Positions 1 through 5,797 of a stretch of 13,870 bases of DNA are shown here, in pieces. The translations under genes and the position numbers were made by a program. The first letter of the stretch is position 1. Every line of letters begins with the position of its first letter. The DNA is from JAKLKS01 sp964370855. Lineage in GTDB: Bacteria; Planctomycetota; JAJSAM01; JAKLKS01. The notes beneath the pieces were generated by a model. It had not been told where the DNA came from and searched no databases. It worked only from the letters and a program-made list of their open reading frames with translations. The stretch spans positions 1-13,870 of the forward strand of contig CAYJMF010000117.1 in the NCBI GenBank assembly GCA_964370855.1, in the 5' to 3' direction.

Positions 1-54
1 ACCACTTCACCGCAACGCGCCGCCGAGAGAGGAGCCGCTAACTTGACGGCGATG
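1..54. other. Left window edge, unassigned
   Basis: These 54 bases are too short to assign. All three plus-strand frames are open from the window edge and close at 39-41, 44-46 or 55-57. The last of these stops is the first TAA of the palindromic element, so a plus-strand gene could end in the element here, as genes do at the second copy. Nothing recognisable is encoded in any frame. Confidence 0.2.
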
Positions 55-141
55 TAACTAAGTAACTAACTCCACGAGGCCCGGTCTCCATTGCGACCGG
101 CCCTCGTGGAGTTAGTTACTTAGTTAGGAACGTCCCTGCCT
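55..141. repeat. Palindromic stop-codon element, copy 1
   Basis: An inverted repeat with 25-base arms that match perfectly (55-79 and 102-126), enclosing a core with its own stem (81-86 with 95-100) and an 8-base loop. The arms contain the 4-base-periodic string TAACTAAGTAACTAAC, which places TAA at 55, 59, 63 and 67 on the plus strand and at 124, 120, 116 and 112 on the minus strand, so all three frames are closed from each side. The right arm continues outward to 137, and the leftward counterpart of that extension is missing. Bases 105-141 are identical to 2319-2355. The minus-strand ATPase gene ends inside it. There is no U-tract, so it is not a textbook intrinsic terminator, although the RNA hairpin would be very stable. 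Confidence 0.93.
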
Positions 142-1369
142 CTCCCCCGAGCAGGAATTCCTCCCACCGCAGGAATCCAACCCCTGCCTCCTCCGCCGCC
201 GACCGCCCCGCCTCCTCCCCGACGAGCAGAGGCCGGAAGGCCGGGAACCGCCGGTGGAACTCCAGGAGACCGCGGAGCTCCGAGGGCCGCACGGGGCCGA
301 TTTTCACTTCCATCACCCGGCGCCCCCAGGAGCCCTCCAGGACACCGTCCACCTCCAGCGGCTCCTCCCGCCAGTAGGAGACGGACTGTCCGCGATTCCA
401 CGCGTGGGCGAGGCAGGCGTTCTCGACCAGCGCGCCGAAGCGCTCCCGTTCCCGATCCGGCGCCGGGGGACCGGCCGGGTCGGTGGCCGTCGCCAGGGCG
501 TTGTTCAGAAGCACCACCTTCGGCGGCGCCGCCCGCAGGCGGTGGGCACGGGGCGAGAACTTCGGCAGGGCCGCCACGAGGAACCCCTCTTCCAGGAGCG
601 CAAGGTAGTGGGCCACCGTCTCCAGCGCTCCCCGGTCGGAGAGGAGCCCGCGGATCTTCTCCAGGGAGAGGATCCGCGCCGGGGATGCGGCGCAGACGGA
701 GAACACCTGCCGCAGCAGGGCCGGCTTCCGGACCGCACCGAGGCCGAGGAGGTCCCGCCCGATGGCCGGCTCCACGATGGCGTCGCGGACGTAGGCGGCC
801 CAGCGGGGGAGGTCGTCGCGGAGTTCCATGGCCCCCGGGTAGGAGCCCTGCCGGACGAGCAGGAGGGGGGCCTCGCGGCGGGGGATGCGGAACTCCGAGG
901 CGAGGGAGGCGGCGGACCAGTGGGAGAGGGTGAGCCGTTCGAAGCGGCCGGCGAGGCTCTCCCGGGAGGCCCGGACGACGCGGAGCGCCGAGGAGCCCGT
1001 GGCCACGACGTGCACCGGGATCCTGCGGCGCCGCAGGCGATCGTGCTCTCCCTTGAGCCGCGCCGCCCAGTCGGCGAGGAGGTGGACCTCGTCGAGGAGG
1101 AGCAGGCACCTCCCTCCGGTGGCGGCGGTCTCCTCCGCCCGGTTCCAGGTCCGCTCCCAAGAACCCGGCAGGGAGGCCCCCGGCCCGTCGAGGGCGTGGT
1201 AGATGGCCGCGGGGCCGGCCTCCTCCGCGAGGGAGAGGAGCAGCGTCGTCTTCCCCACCTGGCGGGGGCCCGTCAGGAGCTGGATGCGGCCGGGGGCCCT
1301 CTCCGCGAGGCGGGAGCGGAGGGCCTCCCGGCACTCCACGAAGGACAGGCGGGCAGTACTGTCGAACAT
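116..1369 (-). CDS. AAA+ ATPase with DUF4143-type C-terminal domain
   Basis: A 417-residue predicted P-loop ATPase of the AAA_14/DUF4143 family. Walker A is GPRQVGKTT (residues 34-42), Walker B is LLLLDEVH (89-96) and a sensor-like strand VATGSSAL follows near 120. The C-terminal half resembles DUF4143 and contains an EVDGVL...VMEVK pattern like the core of PD-(D/E)XK nuclease folds. Members of this family are common, often sporadically distributed, and of uncertain cellular role. The ATG at 1369 is preferred over the upstream in-frame start at 1459 because a good sigma-70 promoter ends only about nine bases before it; the longer frame would span that promoter. The last residues (GTFLTK and stop) come from the right arm of the palindromic element. 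It is divergent from the gene at 1463. Confidence 0.88.
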   Translation of the reverse strand: MFDSTARLSFVECREALRSRLAERAPGRIQLLTGPRQVGKTTLLLSLAEEAGPAAIYHALDGPGASLPGSWERTWNRAEETAATGGRCLLLLDEVHLLADWAARLKGEHDRLRRRRIPVHVVATGSSALRVVRASRESLAGRFERLTLSHWSAASLASEFRIPRREAPLLLVRQGSYPGAMELRDDLPRWAAYVRDAIVEPAIGRDLLGLGAVRKPALLRQVFSVCAASPARILSLEKIRGLLSDRGALETVAHYLALLEEGFLVAALPKFSPRAHRLRAAPPKVVLLNNALATATDPAGPPAPDRERERFGALVENACLAHAWNRGQSVSYWREEPLEVDGVLEGSWGRRVMEVKIGPVRPSELRGLLEFHRRFPAFRPLLVGEEAGRSAAEEAGVGFLRWEEFLLGGEAGTFLTK

Positions 1370-1371
1370 GG

Positions 1372-1407
1372 TCGAATAATTATTCCAGTATGACCGATAA
1401 AAGTCAA
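1372..1407 (-). promoter_or_regulatory. Sigma-70 promoter of the ATPase gene, probably leaderless
   Basis: On the minus strand the -35 box is TTGACT (1407-1402) and the -10 box is AATAAT (1384-1379), separated by exactly 17 bases. The predicted start of transcription, about seven bases downstream, falls near 1372, three bases before the ATG at 1369, leaving no room for a Shine-Dalgarno sequence. The -10 box lies within a perfect 12-base palindrome, GAATAATTATTC (1374-1385), which could be an operator. This AT-rich patch stands out strongly from the surrounding GC-rich DNA. Confidence 0.7.
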
Positions 1408-1449
1408 GTACCCCCTGCCCTTCAGCGTGTCCCCGCGGGCTCCCTCCCC

Positions 1450-1455
1450 TACACT
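1450..1455 (+). promoter_or_regulatory. Possible -10 element of the unknown gene at 1463
   Basis: TACACT fits the TAnnnT pattern of a -10 box and sits seven bases before the ATG at 1463, which would again give a leaderless transcript. No convincing -35 box lies 16-18 bases upstream and no Shine-Dalgarno sequence precedes the ATG. This is weak evidence, supported mainly by the similar layout of the divergent ATPase promoter. Confidence 0.3.
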
Positions 1456-1462
1456 CCAACGG

Positions 1463-2275
1463 ATGCCGGACGCTCCGTTCTCCCTCCTGGCCGCCTCCCC
1501 CGCGGACCTCCGCCGGGAGGGGCTCCCGAGGGCGCTGGCCTCCGCCCTCGGGCTGACCTCCATCGACGTCGGCATCCTCCTCCGGCGCTCCCGCGGCATC
1601 CTCCGGGAGAACCTCCCCCGCGCCGAGGCGGACCGCATCGCAGGCCTTCTCGGGGACGTCGGGGTCGGGACCCTGGTCCTCCCCGGGGCCGGGGTCGCCG
1701 CCCTTCCCCCCGCCCGGGCCGTCGCCCGCATGGAGCCGGCCCCGGAGGGGATCCGCGCCGTCCTCCGCGGCGGCGGCGGGGAGGTGATCCCCTGGGAGCG
1801 GCTCGCGGTCCTCTCCTTCGGCTCGTGGTCGGAGGCGATCCGCACCACGGAGAAGCGCGGGCCCGACGGGCCCTCGGCGGGGGAGATGGCCGCGCGGGCC
1901 GGCTTCATGGTCGTGACGGGGCTCCCCATCGGCCTCGGTCGGAAGGGGAAGCCGGAGCCGAGGACCGTGGTCCGGACCGAGTTCCGGATCCTCCTCGACC
2001 TCCTCCTCGACGGCCCGGAGGAGCGCCTCCGCGTGGACGGGGAGAACTCCGACTTCTCCGGCCTCGGCGCCGCCATGGCGCCCACGGGCCTGGCCAACGT
2101 GAGGGCCCTGGCCGCGGCGCTGGCCGCCGCGGTCCCCGGCGCATCGAGGAACGCCGGCGCCGATCTCCTCGTCGGCGGCGGGAGGCTCTCCGCCATCGGC
2201 TACGAATCCGAAGCCGACTTCCTCCGCGAGCAGCGCTGGCTCCGCGCCGTGCGGAAAAGGGACGTTCCTAACTAA
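1463..2275 (+). CDS. Hypothetical protein ending in the palindromic element
   Basis: A 270-residue protein that I do not recognise. It has no signal peptide or membrane segment, so it is probably cytoplasmic. An N-terminal alpha/beta region (about residues 10-85) is followed by a region containing VIPWERLAVLSFGSW (about 110-125) and a glycine-rich hydrophobic stretch near 150-160. Codon use matches clear genes nearby, with strong G/C third positions. A GTG at 1427 would add 12 residues; the ATG at 1463 is preferred because a TAnnnT box lies just upstream. Its last five residues, RDVPN, and the stop are encoded by the left arm of the second palindrome. It is divergent from the ATPase, with 93 bases between the starts. 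Confidence 0.72.
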   Translation: MPDAPFSLLAASPADLRREGLPRALASALGLTSIDVGILLRRSRGILRENLPRAEADRIAGLLGDVGVGTLVLPGAGVAALPPARAVARMEPAPEGIRAVLRGGGGEVIPWERLAVLSFGSWSEAIRTTEKRGPDGPSAGEMAARAGFMVVTGLPIGLGRKGKPEPRTVVRTEFRILLDLLLDGPEERLRVDGENSDFSGLGAAMAPTGLANVRALAAALAAAVPGASRNAGADLLVGGGRLSAIGYESEADFLREQRWLRAVRKRDVPN

Positions 2276-2351
2276 GCAACTAACTCCACGAGGGCCGGTC
2301 GCAATGGAGACCGGGCCCCGTGGAGTTAGTTACTTAGTTAGGAACGTCCCT
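2258..2351. repeat. Palindromic stop-codon element, copy 2
   Basis: A 94-base inverted repeat with 33-base arms (2258-2290 and 2319-2351) that differ at one pair only (C2277 facing A2332). The inner core (2294-2315) has its own stem (2295-2300 with 2309-2314) and is the exact reverse complement of the core of copy 1 (80-101). On the plus strand TAA occurs at 2269, 2273 and 2281; the expected TAA at 2277 is CAA, so one frame is left open in this arm. On the minus strand TAA occurs at 2340, 2336, 2332 and 2328. The plus-strand unknown gene ends in the left arm and the minus-strand radical SAM gene in the right arm, so the element is the junction of two convergent genes. Confidence 0.95.
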
Positions 2352-3578
2352 GCCTTGGTGCCTTGGCTGTTCGGGGGCGGAGATCTTGCGGGGCTTCAGG
2401 AGGCCGCGGAAGAGGGGCCTGGCGGCGGCGCGCATGGCCTTCAGCTTGGCGAGGTAGAGGGTCGTCTTCATCCCCCCGGGGAGGAGCTCCAGCGCGTCGT
2501 CGGGCTGGACCACCAGCGACACCTCGATGTTGGGGGCGATGCCCACGGGGAGACCGGCGTCCCGGCAGGCCAGCGCCACCTTGTGGAAGACCTGCCGCAT
2601 CTCCTCGGGCCGGGGGGAGGGATACTCCGCCATCTTCGATCCCGGGAGGGGCCGGAAGATGCAGACCGTCGGGAAGGCCCCCACGGAGACGATGCGGTCG
2701 ATGGCGGCGAAGGTGTCCTCGAGGGGCTCGATGCCCGCGATGATCTCCCCCGACACCCGCCCCTCGCCCCAGAGTTTCGCCGTGTAGTCCATGGCGTCGA
2801 GGAACGCCTTCTGCCCGAAGACCTTCTCCTTGCCCGGAAGGAACTCGGCGAAGAACGACCGGTTGTTGAACTCGTAGCAGAAGGAGAGGTGGTCCACCCC
2901 GAGGTCCTTCAGCCAGTCGTACTTCCACAGGTGCTTCGAGGGCGTCATCTGCACCCCGACGAGCACCCCGACCCGCTCCTTCAGCGCCTTCACGAAGGGG
3001 CCGATCCCGTCGATGTCCCGCTCCCCCTGGAACCCGGAGTTGAAGTGGACGAAGGTGATCCCCGACTCCGTCTTCGCCGCCTGCGCCGTCTCGACGACGT
3101 CGTCCACGGTCTTGCGCGCCTCCTCCTCCTTGCCGACGTTCACGCCGCTGGTGCAGAAGTGGCACTGCAGCCCCGGGTCGGCCTTCCAGAAGGCGCAGGT
3201 CTCCTCGATGTAGATGCCGAGGTAGGTCCCCTGCAGCACCCCGACCCGGCTCATGAGGGTCCCCGCCGCCGTCTTCGACCGGTACCAGCGCGGCTCCCGC
3301 GGGACGTGGACGACGTGCTCCTCGTCGGTGGCGTCGTTGCGGACCCGGTAGGTCCCCGCCTCCTTCCGGAGCACCCAGGGGGAGGCCTTCGCGAACTCCT
3401 CCACCACGGGCACGTTCACCCAGATCTCCTTGCGCTCCCCGGGGATGGTCAGCTCCAGCCCGCTCCCGAGGCCGGCCCGGGTGCGGGAGAAGGAGCGGGC
3501 GTCGGTCTCCAGGGTGCAGGAGCGGTCCACCACCAGGCCGAGGCACTGCAGGTCGATCTCGAGTTCGCATGCGTTCAT
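2334..3578 (-). CDS. Radical SAM protein with an expanded CX10CX2C cluster motif
   Basis: A 414-residue protein. Cysteines 128, 139 and 142 (CAFWKADPGLQCHFC) form a CX10CX2C motif, an expanded form of the radical SAM CX3CX2C signature that binds the [4Fe-4S] cluster reducing S-adenosylmethionine. Downstream segments look like the alternating strands and helices of a TIM-like barrel (ITFVHFNSGFQGE, VLVGVQMTP, VSGEIIAGIEP, TVCIFRPLPGS). The first 120 residues are an unassigned N-terminal domain. The substrate is unknown. The ATG at 3578 is chosen because the frame upstream is low-complexity and overlaps the divergent cytochrome gene. No close Shine-Dalgarno sequence is seen, but TACCCT (3590-3585) lies six bases before the ATG and could be a -10 box of a leaderless transcript. 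The last five residues, RDVPN, and the stop lie in the palindrome. Confidence 0.85.
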   Translation of the reverse strand: MNACELEIDLQCLGLVVDRSCTLETDARSFSRTRAGLGSGLELTIPGERKEIWVNVPVVEEFAKASPWVLRKEAGTYRVRNDATDEEHVVHVPREPRWYRSKTAAGTLMSRVGVLQGTYLGIYIEETCAFWKADPGLQCHFCTSGVNVGKEEEARKTVDDVVETAQAAKTESGITFVHFNSGFQGERDIDGIGPFVKALKERVGVLVGVQMTPSKHLWKYDWLKDLGVDHLSFCYEFNNRSFFAEFLPGKEKVFGQKAFLDAMDYTAKLWGEGRVSGEIIAGIEPLEDTFAAIDRIVSVGAFPTVCIFRPLPGSKMAEYPSPRPEEMRQVFHKVALACRDAGLPVGIAPNIEVSLVVQPDDALELLPGGMKTTLYLAKLKAMRAAARPLFRGLLKPRKISAPEQPRHQGRDVPN

Positions 3579-3635
3579 GGGTGAAGGGTACTCCCGGGTT
3601 CCTCCTCCACGGGACGCACGGGGCGGGCCGACCCG

Positions 3636-3689
3636 ACGGGATCCCGTGACGGGGGTCACACGGACGCGTGGCCCCTTGACGGGGGTCCC
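3636..3689. promoter_or_regulatory. Operator-like cluster upstream of the cytochrome operon
   Basis: A perfect palindrome, ACGGGATCCCGT (3636-3647), overlaps GTGAC-GGGG-GTCAC (3646-3659). A second, degenerate site, TTGAC-GGGG-GTCCC, lies at 3676-3689, centre to centre 30 bases away, about three helical turns. The direct repeat TGACGGGGGTC is shared by both. Five-base arms with a 4-base spacer match the geometry of CRP/FNR-superfamily sites (FNR is TTGAT-N4-ATCAA). The same motif recurs three times at 13645-13696. It lies in the divergent region between the radical SAM gene and the cytochrome operon, so either or both may be controlled. Confidence 0.55.
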
Positions 3690-3718
3690 GTCCCCTCCCC
3701 CGGTCCCGGAGATCCGCC

Positions 3719-5797
3719 ATGAACGACCCCGCCGCCCCCGTCGTCCCCCCGGAGCGCGACGCCGCCTGGCGATCCCCCCTGACGGCCATCGTCCTCGGCG
3801 CCGTCCTCTACCTCGGGGGGACGGGACTCTGGTCCTGGATCGATCCCCTCTCCCGCGCGGGCCAGCTCCAGCTCCTCGCCCACGCCGCCGTCGGGCTCCT
3901 CGCCCTCCTGCCATGGGCCCGCTACCAGTGGATCCACCTCGCCCGCACGTGGAGGAAGCCCCTGAGCCACCACCTCGTCCTCGGCTGGGCCTCGGGGGCG
4001 CTGCTGCTCGCCGCCATGGCCTCCGGCGTCGTCGTCACGATCCAGGCCGGGTGGGGGAGCCGCGTCGCGCCCGCCTGGCACGCCGTGCACCTCGGCACCG
4101 GCCTCGCCTCCTTCGCCCTCGCCGCGGTCCACTCCCTCGTCGCGGCGGTGAAGCCCCGGGGCGGGTTCGCTTCGCCGGAGGCGCTCCGCACCTGGGCGCG
4201 GGGGGCGGGGGCGGCGCTCCTCGCCGTCGGCCTCGCCGCGGGAGGGGCGCTGGCGGTGCCGGCGCCGGACCCCTCCATCCCCTTCCCCGAGGGGTACCGC
4301 CGCCCCTACGGGGACTCCCCCTTCGGACCGAGCCTCGCGCGGACCTCCACCGGCGGGGCCGTGGATCCCGGCGTCCTCTCCGGGAGCGCCTCCTGCGGGA
4401 CCTCGGGCTGCCACGAACAGATGGTGGAGGAGTGGGCCCCCAGCGCCCACCGCTGGGCCTCCCGGTCGAAGTTCTTCCAGGAGATCCAGCACGCCATGGC
4501 CGGCAACAACGGGCCCGAGTCCACCCGCTACTGCGCCGGCTGCCACGATCCCATCGCGCTCTTCTCCGGGGCCAAGAACCTCTACGACGAGGACCTCTCC
4601 TCGGCGGGCGCCGACGAGGGGGTCTCCTGCGCCGCCTGCCACTCCATCGCGAGGACCGACGTCCGGGGCAACGCCGACTACGTGATGGAGCCGCCGGTCC
4701 CCTACCTCTTCGAGCGGGACGAAGGCGGGAAGGAGACCCCCTTCCTCGGGCGCTTCCTCGTGCGGGCCTCGCCGGAACTCCACCGGAGGTCCTACGCACG
4801 GGACATCCTCAAGACCCCGGAGTTCTGCGGCGCCTGCCACAAGCAGTTCATCGACAAGGAGGTCAACGGGGTCGGCTGGGTCCAGCTCCAGAACCAGTAC
4901 GACAACTGGCGGAAGTCCCGCTGGTTCGTCCCCGACCCGGAGGCCGGGGGCGGGGCCTCCGATCCGCGGAGGACGATCTCCTGCCGCGAGTGCCACATGC
5001 GGCTCTCCGACAGCGCCGACCCCGCCGCCGGGGACGGGGGCGACTACAACCGCTCGCCGGGGGACGGCAAGCACCGCAACCACCGGTTCATCGGCGCCAA
5101 CCAGTGGCACCCCGTCCTCCACGACATGCCGGGGGGAGCGGAGCAGGTGCGCCTGACGGAGGAGTGGCTCCGCGGGGAGACGGCCATCCCGGAGATCGCC
5201 GACAAGTGGGCCTCGGGCCCCGCCGTGGCCCTGGAGATCGAGGCGCCGGCCCGGGCCATGGCCGGGGAGGCGGTGACGGTGAGGGCCGTCGTCACCAGCA
5301 ACAAGGTCGGCCACGACTTCCCCACGGGGCCCCTGGACATCATCCAGTCCTGGATCGAGCTCGTCGTCACCGACGCCGACGGGAGGGAGGTCCTCGCCTC
5401 GGGGAAGGTGGACGCGAAGGGGTTCATCCAGGAGGGGGCCTTCATGTTCAAGGCCGAGGGGGTGGACCGCTCGGGGAACCTCATCGACCGCCACAACCTC
5501 TGGGAGATGGTGGGCGCCCGCTTCCGCCGCTCCCTCTTCCCCGGCGTGAGCGACGCCGGGGAGTACCGCTTCTCCTGCCCCTCGGCCCTGGCCCGGACCC
5601 TGCCCGCCTCCCCGGGGAAGGAGATGGATGTGGCGGTCCCCGCCGGGGCGCGCGGGCCCCTCACGGTGAAGGCGCGCCTTCGCTACCGGAAGGTGGACCA
5701 GACCCTCATCGAGTACCTCCACCCCGGCGAGGGGGTGACGGCCCCCATCACGGACATGGCTTCGGCGGAGGCCCGCATCGAGGTGGGGGAGCCGTGA
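3719..5797 (+). CDS. Membrane-anchored multiheme c-type cytochrome fused to a helical membrane domain
   Basis: A 692-residue protein. The N-terminus has about five hydrophobic helices (about 20-41, 49-67, 84-108, 119-143 and 163-182). Several histidines lie in or beside them (H55, H73, H84, H85, H121, H124, H138), resembling a b-type cytochrome membrane module. The remainder carries one CX4CH motif (226-232) and four CXXCH motifs (272-276, 304-308, 370-374, 422-426), so up to five covalent hemes, plus a C-terminal beta-rich domain containing GHDFPTGPLDIIQSWIEL. Heme attachment requires export of the c-type part. A likely role is passing electrons from the quinone pool to periplasmic or surface carriers; this is inference. 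GGAG (3708-3711) lies seven bases before the ATG. The stop overlaps the next start by four bases (GTGA). Confidence 0.9.
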   Translation: MNDPAAPVVPPERDAAWRSPLTAIVLGAVLYLGGTGLWSWIDPLSRAGQLQLLAHAAVGLLALLPWARYQWIHLARTWRKPLSHHLVLGWASGALLLAAMASGVVVTIQAGWGSRVAPAWHAVHLGTGLASFALAAVHSLVAAVKPRGGFASPEALRTWARGAGAALLAVGLAAGGALAVPAPDPSIPFPEGYRRPYGDSPFGPSLARTSTGGAVDPGVLSGSASCGTSGCHEQMVEEWAPSAHRWASRSKFFQEIQHAMAGNNGPESTRYCAGCHDPIALFSGAKNLYDEDLSSAGADEGVSCAACHSIARTDVRGNADYVMEPPVPYLFERDEGGKETPFLGRFLVRASPELHRRSYARDILKTPEFCGACHKQFIDKEVNGVGWVQLQNQYDNWRKSRWFVPDPEAGGGASDPRRTISCRECHMRLSDSADPAAGDGGDYNRSPGDGKHRNHRFIGANQWHPVLHDMPGGAEQVRLTEEWLRGETAIPEIADKWASGPAVALEIEAPARAMAGEAVTVRAVVTSNKVGHDFPTGPLDIIQSWIELVVTDADGREVLASGKVDAKGFIQEGAFMFKAEGVDRSGNLIDRHNLWEMVGARFRRSLFPGVSDAGEYRFSCPSALARTLPASPGKEMDVAVPAGARGPLTVKARLRYRKVDQTLIEYLHPGEGVTAPITDMASAEARIEVGEP

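Noticed and set aside
1..41. Frame reading HFTATRR, similar to the tryptophanase C-terminus HFTARF
   Set aside because: Only five residues match and the rest diverges, so it is most likely coincidence; too little sequence to call a second tryptophanase.
2304..3584. Plus-strand open frame across the radical SAM gene
   Set aside because: It starts in the palindromic element because one stop was lost there and has no recognisable protein features; the minus-strand gene explains the region.
3656..5722. Long open frame on the minus strand opposite the membrane cytochrome
   Set aside because: It is the complement of a clear multiheme gene; the translation is low-complexity Gly/Arg/Pro/Val-rich and has no family features. 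Such shadows are expected in very GC-rich DNA.
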